60,000 nt of DNA from Takakia lepidozioides (GCA_030704615.1 CM060732.1:36749053-36809052); one strand, 5' to 3'. Shown: positions 1 through 11,544, counted from the stretch's first letter. Numbers and translations: made by a program. Notes: generated from the letters alone by a model not told the origin.

Positions 1-1207
1 CACACCTTGCGATTGCGGTTGTCCTACCATCGTGCCAAGGATGCGGGGGCTCCCGGCGCTGCAAGAGAGACGTGTCGCGGTTGTCTTCGGGCATTTCGGA
101 TCGGTCTGTGAGAACCACAGAACCACCACGGTGCAGCTAAGCAGGCAGAGATTGAAACACGGAGACCAAGCTACCTCTCGCAAGAACCTTGTAAACATCA
201 GGAATAATACCAAATCATGGTACTACCAGAAGGCAGAAATTGAAACCTATCTAAACCTGTTCTAAATGCCAGGCCTTATCAACCTATGTAGCCATTGCGC
301 TCTCTCTCTCTCTTCTTTGAACATCAATCAGAAGCAGGGATGAAAAGGGTCCGTCTGAACGAAGTACCGTTCAAGAAGTTATTTTCGGATTTTTCGGGCA
401 ATCCGGGCAGATAGAAATAAATTGACGACGTACGAAACGTGGGCGACGACACGTGACGTGGCACTATGGCACCCTATTTCTGCTCTACACTAAACTAGCT
501 CTCGACCTTCTAGCATACTCCAAAAATGTCACTTGTCAGTTTTGAACTCAGAACCTCATACCTCCTTCACCATCTTGCCCGAATTACCTTAAATCTTTTT
601 GAGACCTCGTTTTACACCACAAGTCCACAAACATCATCGCAACCCGAACAAATTACCTTGCAGGAAGTCACTGGAAGCTGCTGTGTCCATTATTGCAGCA
701 CCAGAAAGGGAGAAAAATGTTGTGATCAGGTTTGTTTTTAGAAGCAGGTTGTGAATCCGCAATGTTCCGAGCTTGCGGTGACATGTGTTCTAGTATGAAT
801 TCAACCAGAGTGTTTTAACCAGGCTTGCACATGATTTGCTTGCCTTGCTGCAGGACCGTCATCTATACAACACTATCACTACTTGGTTGAGTCTGGAGCT
901 AGCCTGGGCGCTATGGTATGTAGTACTGATTACTTAGGGTTTGCAAGAACTTTCAAAGTGTCAAAATCTCCTTCACGTATTTTCATGCAATGCTCTACAT
1001 TTTTTAATTTTTACCACCAAGAATAATTCAACAATTCAATAATAAAGTTCGAGCAGGGCCTCAGTCCCTTTTCAAAAAAACAAAAACAAAATAAATAAAT
1101 AAAATAAAATAAAAAATAAAAAATCAACACTTTTATATCATTCCATATGTTAAACTTAACATCATACTATATTGTAAACAGAATTGTAGGAATATGTTGA
1201 CAAGCAA
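1..1207. other. Non-coding stretch downstream of YJU2
   Basis: I see no convincing gene here. The stretch holds a short CT microsatellite at about 299-314 and an A-rich (AAATA)n-like tract at about 1075-1125. The region from 1000 to 1207 is AT-rich and lies just 3' of the minus-strand YJU2 frame, so it probably holds that gene's 3' untranslated region. The short open frames (for example 32-265 and 526-741) have no recognisable domain. Confidence 0.5.
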
Positions 1208-1999
1208 TCAAATGGACTCATCTGAATCATAAGCTAAACCTAATATATTTGTAACATGTTCTGGTTTAGGTTTTATTTGAAACATGGACAAAGAATCTAG
1301 CTTCTTCATGCTATTGCAGCTATCACCACCAAGTTCTTCAACTCTTCTTCTCTTTGATATACTCTTATCGTCTTTATTGTAAACATCATCAATTTGCCGC
1401 ACAAACCGGCCTGAATTTTGAAACGTCACCGATTTTACAAGAGCTTCGTCTTCCTCAAGTTCCTTTTCTTTCTCATTGCGTCTGAGACATGACCTGATAA
1501 CATCTGCCTCCACCGTTGCACGCCTGTACCTCATGGATTGTAATTCCTCTATATTTTCTCTAATTTTGTCTTCCATCTTGCAGTTCAATGCCCGACTTTC
1601 TAGTGCCTTCAATGGCTTGGCTTCCCCCTCCACTTTTTTTCTGGGATTCCCAACCTCATAATTTGTGGTTGTATAGGCACATGATGCCCCATTTTCCATC
1701 ACGTAACTGTCATTTTGCGGGTCAGTCTTCATTGTCAACTCTGCGGAACAACAATTACACTTTAAATAAAATCGAAATACTTTGATTTCTCCTAAATATG
1801 CCTCCCCTTGGACCTCCTCTTTTCGAATGTTGAATTTGGTGCCTTGATAAATATAATTGTTGCACGCATGGCAACGGATAGTGAAAGGAAGCATGTTTCG
1901 TACAAGTTCTTGTGAATTCTTTGGCTTCTTGCGGCGTGGAAGCTTTGCTGGATCAAAATCCGGTGGATAATACTTGTTCACAACCTTGCGATCTGCCAT
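1208..1999 (-). CDS. YJU2: YJU2/CWC16 family pre-mRNA splicing factor (263 aa)
   Basis: The protein begins with the family hallmark MADRKVVNKYYPPDFDPAKL and continues with LVRNMLPFTIRC, as YJU2 (CCDC94/CWC16, DUF572) proteins do. Two Cys pairs, CHAC (about residue 43) and CNCC (about residue 81), flank the FRFYLKC segment and form the family zinc-binding site; MKTDPQN follows, as expected. Members join the spliceosome with the Prp19-associated complex and act around the first transesterification step in the nucleus. The middle is charged and probably helical (RENIEELQSMRYRRA). A KRRR basic patch lies near residue 215, and the acidic tail ends YDSDESI. At 263 residues it is somewhat shorter than usual family members. 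The frame is open from ATG to stop with no intron, so it could be an intronless gene or a retrocopy. Identity is secure; expression is unknown. Confidence 0.93.
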   Translation of the reverse strand: MADRKVVNKYYPPDFDPAKLPRRKKPKNSQELVRNMLPFTIRCHACNNYIYQGTKFNIRKEEVQGEAYLGEIKVFRFYLKCNCCSAELTMKTDPQNDSYVMENGASCAYTTTNYEVGNPRKKVEGEAKPLKALESRALNCKMEDKIRENIEELQSMRYRRATVEADVIRSCLRRNEKEKELEEDEALVKSVTFQNSGRFVRQIDDVYNKDDKSISKRRRVEELGGDSCNSMKKLDSLSMFQIKPKPEHVTNILGLAYDSDESI

Positions 2000-2646
2000 T
2001 TTGCTTTAATGAGTCTTCAATCTGTTGAAAAATGTAGATAGAACAACAAATGAGGATTGTATAGAAGCTCTCCACCCAACCATAGAAGCACACAGCATGA
2101 ACAACTGATATGTGGCTTCACCCCCCAGCTTCTTATATAGTTCTAGCTAGGCTAAAAGCAATCACTAAGACTTGCTTTTTAGACCTACTTTTGCTATATA
2201 TGTTAAGTAGTCCCATAATGGACTAGCTTTAACTTTAAGACAAAAGCCTCTCTATATAGAGAGTTACTTTTAATGTCTCTAACTTTATCTACAATCTGCA
2301 TTATACCAAACTCTTCAAATTTCTCTGATAAAATATTATACCATAAGGTGTACTTTCTGGAGAGGAATCTTTTCATCCAGCCCTAGCAAGCCCACATAAT
2401 AATGAAGGACGAATAATGTCTGTATGGGCATTAGACAGCAGGGAGACTCAAACCCTAAAGGCTGCTCAAGGCATGCAGATTCCCCCTCAGAACCTTAACA
2501 GCCGGGTAGTTTCATAACCCCAAAAAAGTTGTTTCCCCTTACTATTGAAAGGAAAAGACATGTAACATAAATACCTGGCCTATGCTGGCTGCTGCCATTG
2601 GTGCATCATCAAAAGATTGCAACCGGTCACGCCCATCAGGGCCTAG
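2000..2646. other. Upstream region of YJU2, no gene seen
   Basis: This AT-rich stretch lies 5' of the minus-strand YJU2 start and would hold its promoter and leader. TATATA-like runs occur around 2130 and 2195-2275, but I cannot assign a TATA box with confidence. No protein-coding similarity was recognised. Confidence 0.35.
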
Positions 2647-4562
2647 CTATGTTGATATCAATTTCCTCAACTGGCGCTTTGGCATTACATCTGCCCCTAG
2701 AGCTTGAAGCACCTGTGACATGTGAGAACCATGAGAATCTCTCTGCCAGTTCACTCTGGAATCATTGTCAATTACCTCTTTACCTTTTCCCAGGGCCGCC
2801 AGGCTCACACACACATTGCGAATGCAAAGGAACGTGATGTGTTTGGGTTTCACACCTTCCCACATCAATTGCTGGTAGGTCTGCAAACCTCCATCCCACA
2901 CCCATCTAAGCTGGTATATCCTGCAATCGTGGCACTCAGGCAACACATTATGTTCAGTCATTATATTGTCGAGCATGCTGCACATCATACCACAGAGAAT
3001 CCAGCCCTTTGCGTCCATACTGAACATCACACCATGGCTAACTAAAGGGCAAAGTGGAACTTGTGATGACAATGCCCTCAAGGGTATCACAGCCAAAGGA
3101 GGAGCAGCCAACTGTGTCAGGTACATAACATCCCGCTTTCATCTCCCCAGAAGGATCGTCTCAGCTCAGCATGGATTTCCTTCAATTTGGGATGCAATTT
3201 GTCGTTTACAACAAAGGTGCACACCCTATTGCCAACCTCAATGTAGCAACAACCTGGCCCCTTGCTAACCCCTCTGACCTTCATCAGTTTTCTCAACTTT
3301 GCACTATCGTCCCACCTGCCAGCCACGGCATAGACATTTGAAAGCAATACATAAGTCGCAACATCCTGTTCATCCCACTTGAGAATAGACATTGACGCAC
3401 GTTCAGCCATCTCCACATTGCCATGGATTCTGCAGGCACCAAGCAAGGCCAGCTACACCACAACATCTGGTTTCAGTGGCACTTTACTAATGAGGTCCTC
3501 TGCCTCCTCCAATCGCCACGCACGCCCAAGAAGGTCCACCATGTAGACAAAGTGCTCTACTGTCTTTGTGACACCCTGATCTCGAGTCAGGGAATCAAAG
3601 TAGCGTCTTCCTTTATCCAGTAGGCCAACGTGGCTGCATGCAGAGAGAATACATATGGTACTGTCCAGCTTCAAGCCTCCCATTTGCATTCCTTCAAGAA
3701 GTTGCAGGGCCTCCCTCTGACAACCGAGCTGGGCACATCGTGACATCAGCGCATTCCAGAACAACACATCTTGTGCAGCCCTATTGTCAACGACTCCTTT
3801 TGCGTCCTCAATGCACCCACATTTGGCATTCATATCCATAAGGGTACTGTTTAGAATGACATCTGTACAATTCCAGCTTTGGAGGATGTCAACATGGAGG
3901 TCTCTTTGCCGTTTTCCGGGGCTGCTAGACTCACAATCATTGCAAAAACACACAAACGAATGTGACCCGGTCAGGCTTCACCCCTTCCCGCAGGGTTTGC
4001 TCTTGTGTCTCCAAAGCATTTCTATCACACCCATGCTTGGTAAATCCTGCCATCATTTATATATTCCACGTGATCAAACCTTGTTCAGGCATTCTGTTGA
4101 AAAATTGGTGTGCATCCACGATGCTCACGCACTTCACATGCATGCATGTGCACAGGGGTGTATTGTAGAAAAACTGTTTGGCTTGAATCCACTTTGAATA
4201 ATATGGCGTGCACCTGCTTCCCGGATTCAAGGCCTTTCCTCCTTATGCAAGAGACACACATAAGTATCTGAATCTGCTGAAGTGCCTCCTTGATTTAAGG
4301 CCTGTAGAGCCTTTTTCAGCCGCCCTGCCTCGCATAGCATCCTCACATGCCCAGAAGTGCCAGAAGTGGCATAGTGGACTACCTCTCTTGATCCTGTTTC
4401 AGAAGTTGTGCTCATGATTGAGGTGCCTGATTCTATCACCTGTGCCGTTGATGCTGCTGCTTCCAGTTGACCATCCACCCATGTAGGTTTCCTGTAGCAA
4501 TCAATCCACAGGGAATGATCTGCCCAAATTTTGTGATTGAAATCCAGCCCTCTTGGACCCAC
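2647..4562 (-). pseudogene. PLS-class pentatricopeptide repeat (PPR) gene, broken
   Basis: Read on the minus strand, pieces of a plant PLS-type PPR protein appear in order. An N-terminal part at 4227-4562 carries LCEAGRLKKALQALNQ. Around 3960-4010 the phrase LREGVKPDRVTFVC appears. At 3453-3953 there are repeats with LMDMNAKCGCIEDA, ILSACSHVGLLDKG and YMVDLLGRAWRLEEAEDLI. At 3117-3446 the E/E+ region reads GACRIHGNVEMAERA, TYVLLSNVYAVAGRWDD and GPGCCYIEVG. A further repeat piece (YQQLMWEGVKPKHITFLC) follows at 2647-3126, downstream of the E region, which suggests a second fragment or a rearrangement. The pieces sit in different frames separated by stops. Intact family members are organelle RNA-binding proteins, often needed for C-to-U editing; this copy cannot make a full protein. 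No DYW domain was found. Confidence 0.85.
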
Positions 4563-4945
4563 ACTCTATCCCTGATTCTTCAGCTACCCCTGGCTACGGG
4601 TTGGCAGTGATCCAGGTCTGCACCAGAGAAGCATCCACTCAGCATTTCTATAATAATAGTATTTCAGATGATGTAAGAGAAAGTTATAGTTGCAAGATAG
4701 TACCCTTCATTATATGGAGTCTGACTCAGGGCATACAACAAATCGTAAAGCTACAGGATGGAAGAGTTCACAAAATGGCCTTTGGATGCGGGAAGTAGGG
4801 TGGTGAAGGGGCCCTAAAAATCATTCAGTGGAGAGCAGTGCGAGTCTTTGAGGACCAGGACACACCGATCATGGTTGAGCTCATCTTATCAAGCTTACAT
4901 GATCCCATTGCATCCATTTGAAGAGCAAGAAATACAAGCAGGAGA

Positions 4946-5190
4946 ATGAATATGCAAGTGTGTGGCCTGGTGGCAGAAACAGTCACCTTGGAAGGCTCAC
5001 ATGGCCGGCAGTGGAAGGTCGACATAAGAAGCTGCAGATGTAGTATGAGCGAATGTTGTTTCGCGATTGGCAGCTGGAGGGAGTTTGCATTCGACCACGA
5101 CCTCAAAATCGGAGACCAGCTTGTCTTCACTCTCGTTTCATACTCTCGCTTTACCGTTTGAGTGTTTGACAAGTTTGGCAAATGAAGGCA
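4946..5190 (+). pseudogene. Plant B3 DNA-binding domain fragment with in-frame stops
   Basis: The plus-strand frame reads VTLEGSHGRQWKVDIRSC, then WREFAFDHDLKIGDQLVFTL and YSRFTV, a TGA at 5159-5161, then VFDKFG and another stop. This is the conserved order of a B3 domain: a strand with G(R)xW, the GWxxF segment, the L-xxGDxLVF core, and the final V(Y/F)D strand. B3 domains occur in plant transcription factors (REM, RAV, ARF, LAV), and the spacing resembles REM types. Only one domain is present; there is no start context or flanking exon, and the stop falls inside the last strand. It is best read as a decayed fragment. Confidence 0.75.
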
Positions 5191-8129
5191 GGCAACTCCA
5201 CCACCTAGGGAGTATCCTTGGATCCATACTGGGGTGAATTCATGGCTTTGTAGGATTGGTATCCACCGCCGGGCCAAAAGCTTGCCAAAGCGCAAGTACG
5301 CAGTCGAGATTAAATCAGGCTGAAAACATTGCGGAAGCCAGATACTAATGTTCCACACAATGTAACTAACATGATGAAGTCATTCCCAACGCATGTTTCC
5401 AGTACAGGGTCCAGTACTGTTTCCAGCAGTACCGTTCTCGTCTTCATTTCTGCCTTCCCTTCAAAAAAACTTGATATTTTCTTAGTTCTATGCAGTCAAG
5501 ATTGCAATATGTATTGTTTTAGTTCCCACATTTTTGTGGTGAGGCATATTAAAAGACAATCGATATTGAGTCATGAAGCAGACACAAATTTGCATTAGCA
5601 GTATATGGCTAAAGGTCCCCAATATAACAGTAGCCAATATCTCATTTTGAAGGGAATAGCATGCATACTAGAATCGCGCACGGCTCGTATTGCCTGCCAT
5701 CCAATCACCACCCAAACCCCAAATTTGTCAAAATGAAAACCAAAATGTGACCCTTCATTAACCTCTCTTTGTCTGCCCTCCCCAAACAGATCGATTAGGT
5801 GCTGTTCTCTGCTACTGCCAATACTGAGATACCAAATCTATCTATAGTAAATAAGAGATGAAGAGATATGACTTAAACATGGAAAAGGTTGACCAGGATA
5901 CTTTCTAGACACAACAATAAGTATCATAACAGGTGGAGACGCCGGTCAGCGGCGGGCGGCACATCCCACGGTCCACCCTTGCTGCTAACCAGAGATGAGT
6001 GACCAAGCACAGAAAGCTTCTGAGAACAAGAATGGAACTGGAGAAGCAGAATCCTGGGCAGCAACTACTACTTATCCACATACCCTCTCTAATTGTGTAA
6101 TTTTCATTTTTTGCAGAGGAAGGGCCATGAGCTATAATAGAGGCAGGTCTCGGGCTTTGTTCTGTGTGTGGTTCTGCCTCATCCCACTGGTACTGCAACT
6201 AGACACACACAAACTCTTCTCTCTCTCCCTCACTTTGACATATTTATCTCTGTAGAAAGACACTTGCAAGTAAATATGAGCCCTCTCACATGGCCTGTGC
6301 ACATGGGCTCCTGCATCACATTCTGGTTAGACTCTATACATGCAAAGACACATACCTCATCAAGGTATGGCAGTGGTTGGTGTAGAGAAATTAACATGCA
6401 ATGATGAGTCCAGTGCGCCCTGAATATCACAACCAGGACGTTCCATCAGTCGTTAATGCGAAGAACCTCTGGACAAATCATGTATGCATACTTGCCTTGC
6501 TGCTAGCAGCTGACAATGACAGCCGAGGTTTGTTGTAGCAAACACCCAAACCCTAGGTCTGCATCTATAATTCTTGCAAGTGAACAGTTGCCATCCCCAT
6601 CTCATCTGCATGGATCTTCCAACTAGACCATTACTGAACCATGCTGCTGCTGTCTTCATTTAGAGGGACAAAACAGCTACACTAGTTTCGTCTGAACTGT
6701 CCATGTCTCAAAAGTCAAACACATTATCAAGTATGGAAGTCGTGAATGCATGAGACTGTAGTAAGAATCGCTACAACAGAGCTCCTTTATGTCAATCCTG
6801 TCATACAATCATGATGTTTCCTCCCCTGGGCCTGCCGTATTCAATTCATCTTTCTCCTCCACATCCTGTAGATCTCTGATAATCTGCTTTCACGCGGAAA
6901 AAATATATCTGAATAACTTGCGAGTACCTGCGTCTCTGTCCACTCTCCTCTCCACCAGAAGAAGCCCCAAATCTCTCTAAAAGCTTAATCCTCAACTCGC
7001 ACTCTGCAGTAAGATAACAACCCTAACTTGGTAGGGGCTGCTTTTTCCTTCGGCAAGTTTCTAAGAGAGAAATGCAACTTACATTCCAGTCAATCAATGT
7101 CAAGTAGGAGCTTGTCGTCGAGCCGCCGTACCTCCCGCACCAGATTCGTTAGTTAGCAGAGACTACGCCTCCGAGTACTCCTTGCTTTCCATCAAAAGAG
7201 CTGCTAGTCGGGCTTCCACTCTCTGTCGCATGTACATCCGTTTCTCAGTTCGTGTCCAATCGACCATTCCCGACATAGCGAGATCTGCAGTGTTGACGTC
7301 CCTGGGATCTTGGCTACGGCATCAATTATCCCTCTCACTTAATGTTAGAGGTTTTAGCCTTGGGAATCAGGCTGAACTATTTTACCACGTAGGCTACCCC
7401 ACATGCTTTAAGGTCACTTTGAAAGAGTCTTGCAGTTGGGAGGAGGTGGACGAAGCCATGGCAGGCAGGTGCATAACCTTGGCTCTTCTCAAGTCACGCC
7501 TGCTATCCCGCTCGCAAGTAAGTACGAACTCAAGTTCTAGTTCTATTTTTGTTCTCATTTACTCTGCCTTCAATTCCTCATCACCTTGTCCTGATCAACT
7601 GGAGTGCCTTACTTTCCGACGTGCATACTGCGGATTGCCCACCCAATATCTCTAGATGACAGAACTTTAAACAACCACCACAGTAACTGTCGTATCTCAT
7701 AGTCCTCTAGAGTTGGGCATAAATGGTTGCAGTCTGAAGTGATAAGAGGGAAAAATGGGGTTGCTCGTGGAGGCATGGACTGCCAGAGGCAGAAAACAGA
7801 GTAACAGAAATTCTTCCAATGTGCAGGTCCACCCAGGTGGAAGGCAGAGCATGGAGCTATCCCTTAGAGCATTTTCAAGTCCATCGATTATGACCAATGG
7901 TATGTCACTTGTCCTTAGCTGTCAGGCAATTTTCTTTCTGACGTCAAGTCCCATTAGTGGATGGTATAGAGTAGATATTTTTTGCTCTTCTCCTGATCAG
8001 CTTCTCCTCTCCTCCCTTTTGCTGTTCCGTCCAAATGGATATCCATCACCATTCCTGCACTTGATTTTGCAATGCGTGCGCGAGTGTAGGAGCTCTGGAA
8101 AAGGGGAAGCAGATCCATATGCTGATATC
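5191..8129. other. Long stretch without a recognisable gene
   Basis: Several frames of 60-157 codons occur, the longest at 7182-7655 on the plus strand (Ser-rich C-terminal half), but none shows a domain or motif I recognise. Base composition is ordinary. The stretch lies between the B3 and PPR remnants and may be degenerate intron or mobile-element DNA. Confidence 0.4.
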
Positions 8130-8323
8130 AAGAAAACTGGAATTGTTTCAGATGTAAATCTTGAGACAACCCTTGTTGACATGTATGCCAAATGTGGGAG
8201 TATGAAGGATGCATGTGAAGTGTTCGACAGGATGCCTAAACGAGATGTTGTTTCATGGAATGTGATGATTGCAGGGTTTGCTCAATATGGTGAATGCAGA
8301 TTAGAAACCTTACGTGAGTACTG
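8130..8323 (+). pseudogene. Isolated PPR repeat fragment
   Basis: The plus frame contains [20 protein letters not shown] followed by [20 protein letters not shown], an almost consensus pair of PLS-type PPR motifs. The frame then runs into a stop at 8322-8324. No other repeats adjoin it on this strand, and the other PPR remnant is about 4 kb away on the opposite strand. This is a fragment of a plant organelle-type PPR gene, not a complete gene. It lies directly upstream of the AMP deaminase exons, but nothing indicates that the two were joined. Confidence 0.8.
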
Positions 8324-8495
8324 ACATCACATGAGAAAAGCAAATCTCCTACCCAAGTGATCAATCCATCCAAAAGTCTGTACTAAGGATTTGGTAGCAT
8401 GGTGACAGTTGTGATTAAGAAACATAGCTTGAATAGTTTCCAGCACTTTGGCAAGAAGCATTTCATCAGAAGGACTTAGAAGGTTGTTGATGCAG

Positions 8496-10476
8496 TTGCC
8501 ACGATTGTATAAGGTGTACAAGGAGATGGGCATTGTGACATCTTTCCAGACAATTTTGGACAACGTGTTTATCCCTCTCTTTGGGGTCACCGATGATCCA
8601 GCCTCTCACCCTCAGCTCCATGTTTTCCTTGAGCAGGTGACCAATCTCACTCAACCAGCCAGCTACACACTTTCTCCTTTTGACTTCACGTTATCACTTA
8701 TGATTCTGGTTCTCTGAGAGATTATTCTCTGATGCTGTGGCCTTGACTAGGAGATAAAACCAGTGGCGCACTTGCTGCAGTGACAAATAGAAGTGGTAGA
8801 TGATCTGCTTAGGAACCTTCACCCCTCTTTTAAGATCAAAATTTCTCTTGAGGTCTAGAAGCTGGATGACTAAGAAAAGAGTAAACGGGGTTTCTGTTCA
8901 AGGGGCTTTGTGAGGGCCAGGGTTCGAGGTAAATTGTGCATCATATGTGCTCACATTGCAGTTGCCGACAGTGTGTACTGTGACTCACAGGTGGTGGGGT
9001 TTGATATGGTGGATGACGAGAGTAAGCCTGAAAGACGGCCAACGAAGCATATGCAGACGCCTGAACAGTGGAACAACCCCTTCAACCCGGCATATTCATA
9101 TTGGGCATATTATGTCTATGCCAATCTCTATGTCCTTAACAAGGTACTTTCTTGTGTTTGGGAGGGGGGGGGGGGGGGGGGGGTTTGTCACTGCTGGCCA
9201 GATCTGAATCTTAGTGTTTGGTGTTCTACGTGGCTACATGAAGTTCTTGTTTCTCTGTTCATTTAGATGGGCTCAACCACTGGAAGATGGGGGCGTTGTA
9301 CATTTTGTTTTCTATATGGTTCGTTTTGAACAACTGACACCAGATATCACTTCAATTGAAGTTCCACGTACTGGGCATCTGTGTTAGGTCCTTGGGCTAC
9401 TGTAGTGGTCCTGAATTTGCTTTGAGAAGGACGGCAATTGTAGTCTTCAAATGAATGTTCAACTTCCTGTAACAGGGTCATTGTCAACTGAGTGTGAGTG
9501 CTTGGCAATGTGGGGCGGGTTTCAGCCCTGGTGGGTTGAAGTCTCACAACTGGCACCAGGAGTTATATCACAATAGTACCATGATCTCCAGGGTTACAGC
9601 CAATGTTCAAAGGAACACTACCCATTGCTCACTGATATAATTGGAATGATTTTTAATCTCAAGTTCTTTTACCAAGAAGTGCTGAATTGGTGTATGTCTT
9701 CTTCATCTTTCCCCTTTTGTTTTTGTTGTATTGTTTCTCATCCCTTACCAGATTCTTCAGAGGAGTATTCACCAAGGAAGGTAATGGTAGACTTGCCAGT
9801 GAGAGCCAAGACTGAGTGAACATTACCACTGAGTTGTACTGTAATCGCTGTGCAGCTGGGCGAGTCCAAAGGAATGACCACCATCAAGTTTCGGCCACAC
9901 TCGGGCGAGGTAGACAATTTGTGAAACTAGCAATTGTCATACTGCTTTCACCTAATCAGTCTTGATTCCCTTCTTGCCAAAACAGGGGATCTTCATTCTG
10001 CTATTTCTGCTACAAGTTCCTGTTTTAATACTCTTACGTGGATGAGTAGGCGGGAGATCTCAACCATCTGGCCGCCACCTTTCTGTTGGCACATAGCATA
10101 GCCCATGGAAATAATCTCTGCAAGTCTCCTGGACTCCAGTACCTATACTACCTTGCACAGGTCTTACCTTCCTCCCTCCCTATTTTAAAGCCATTTCCAT
10201 TTCGTTTCTGGGTGTTGTCATTATGTGAAGTCGATTTTAGTATTTTAGTTGCTCTCTCCTGTCTTGCCATCTGTACATTTCAAGCATTCCTGATCCAGTG
10301 CCAATCCAATGGACCTTGTGCCATTTCTACAGAACTCGCTCTTTTTGGACTACCATCGCAACCCTTTTCCCATGTTCTTTGCAAGGGGCCTCAATGTGTC
10401 TCTCTCCACCGATGACCCGCTCCAAATTGATCTTACTAAGGAACCTCTTGTAGAAGAGTACAGCATTGCCACCCAG
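8496..10476 (+). pseudogene. AMPD: AMP deaminase catalytic-domain exons, gene fragment
   Basis: Five in-frame exons with AG/GT borders match consecutive parts of plant AMP deaminase (AMP to IMP plus ammonia). They are 8496-8636 (LPRLYKVYKEMGIVTSF ... HPQLHVFLEQ), 8991-9143 (VVGFDMVDDESKPERRPTKH ... NLYVLNK), 9856-9909 (ESKGMTTIKFRPHSGE), 10050-10160 ([20 protein letters not shown] ... LQYLYYLAQ) and about 10299-10476 ([20 protein letters not shown], then [11 protein letters not shown]). The HSGE and STDDP motifs of the metal-dependent amidohydrolase site are preserved. The N-terminal transmembrane/regulatory half and the C-terminal exons (the family's VWKLS...CEIARNSV part) are not found on either side. 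The exons themselves have no stops, so the fragment may be young, or the missing exons may lie far away. I call it a partial gene. Confidence 0.88.
9164..9183. repeat. Poly-G tract
   Basis: An uninterrupted run of 20 G lies just inside the intron that follows the second AMP deaminase exon, 20 bases after its GT donor. Such a tract could form a G-quadruplex in DNA or RNA and is prone to sequencing and assembly error. Confidence 0.95.
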
Positions 10477-10865
10477 GTATTACATCCTAAACTTTGGTGG
10501 TATTGTATATTTGTAATGTATGGAATGGAGAATTACCCTAAACTAATTCTTGTTCACATGTGAAATGGCTGGTATGCATGGTCATGCAAATCCATGGCAA
10601 TTCTCTTGAAAGAGTTGGGACTCCATTCTAGTGACAGCACAACATTTTGTCAATCTCTCCATGCTATTTTCAATTGTTTAGTAGCTTAAAGAAGATATGT
10701 TAAGTATGTACAGCCAACAGGGGCCTTCTTGACTGTCAGACTCTGAAGACCCCACTGTCTACCTCCCAAGTTTCAGCTTTATAATGTTGGGTGTCTATCT
10801 GCTTATGGTACATTACGCGACATTAAGTCCATATATACCATATATACCATTAACACTGCATCTAT

Positions 10866-10922
10866 ACATTCTCCATCAAGACTATAAATAGATTCTTCAT
10901 CAAGACTATAAATGGACCTGAG
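10866..10922 (+). promoter_or_regulatory. Possible TATA promoter with a short duplicated motif
   Basis: The sequence CATCAAGACTATAAAT occurs twice about 25 bp apart (near 10876 and 10899). Each copy holds a TATAAAT box, about 80 and 60 bp upstream of the first ATG at 10963. The placement suits a core promoter for the repeat-bearing frame that follows, but no transcript evidence is available. Confidence 0.35.
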
Positions 10923-11038
10923 GGACTCATCTTGTCATTAATTTCTCACAAGCTTTCGTGCAATGGCCTCTCTCATGTCTCACAAGGAAGCGATGGAAGC
11001 TAAACTGCGCTGGCATGCCCCCTGTAAGTTCTCGGGTA

Positions 11039-11392
11039 ATGGACTCTGTCATGTCTCACAAGGAAGCGATGGAGGCTAAGCTGCGCGTGGAGGCTCTTTT
11101 GGCGCGTCGACGTTCCTTGGGAGCTCACAAGGCTTCTAGGGTAGTTGGTGACGTCAAGAGACAATCCAATAAGGACGCAGGAGCTAAGCTGTTCTTAAAG
11201 GCTCTCTTGCCGGGTTCCAATTCCTCAGGAGCTCACAAGGCCTCCAGGGAATTTGGAGAAATCAAGATAAAGTCGAAGAAGAACGCAGCTAAGCTGTTCT
11301 TAAAGTCTCTTCTGGCGTGGGTGGGTCCAAAGGACCCTTATTGTTTTTTTTTTTTTGGTTTGCAAAGCCCTTATGGGGTCACTGGAGCATGA
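11039..11392 (+). CDS. Small Lys/Ala-rich protein with internal ~35-residue repeats (hypothetical)
   Basis: From ATG 11039 the frame runs 117 codons. It contains two and a half copies of a unit of about 35 residues: AKLRVEALLARRRSLGAHKA..., then AKLFLKALLPGSNSSGAHKA..., then AKLFLKSLLA. At DNA level the period is about 105-108 bp. The opening MSHKEAMEAKLR is itself duplicated just upstream (10963-11010, different frame). The same DNA recurs in inverted orientation at 11420-11535 and again in the other arm near 56000-56441, where the frame stops early (CAA to TAA). I do not recognise a family. The basic, Ala-rich composition would suit a nucleic-acid-binding peptide, but this may equally be a non-coding repeat that happens to stay open. 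Confidence 0.3.
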   Translation: MDSVMSHKEAMEAKLRVEALLARRRSLGAHKASRVVGDVKRQSNKDAGAKLFLKALLPGSNSSGAHKASREFGEIKIKSKKNAAKLFLKSLLAWVGPKDPYCFFFFGLQSPYGVTGA

Positions 11393-11535
11393 GGTGTTGA
11401 CTTCAAGTGCCCAACCTGCCCCGTAGATGTTCTCTTGACTTCTCCAAATTCCACCGAGGCCTTGTGAGCTCCGGAGGAAGTAGAACCCGCCAAAAGAGAC
11501 TTTAAGAACAGTTTAGCTGCGTTTTTCTTCGACTT
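11180..11535. repeat. Local inverted repeat made from the ~105-bp units
   Basis: The unit that reads AAGCTGTTCTTAAAG...GGAGCTCACAAGGCC on the plus strand around 11190-11250 and again from about 11288 recurs in reverse complement at about 11420-11535. The arms are about 110 bp and are separated by a T-rich and GGGGTCACTGG-containing spacer. A transcript through this site could fold into a long hairpin. The same arrangement is conserved in arm B. Confidence 0.75.
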
Positions 11536-11544
11536 TTCAATTGA

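Noticed and set aside
4825-5358. 177-codon minus-strand frame
   Set aside because: It lies antisense to the clear B3 domain and has no domain of its own.
7182-7655. 157-codon plus-strand frame
   Set aside because: No motif, homologue or splice context could be recognised, and the Ser-rich end looks like composition bias.
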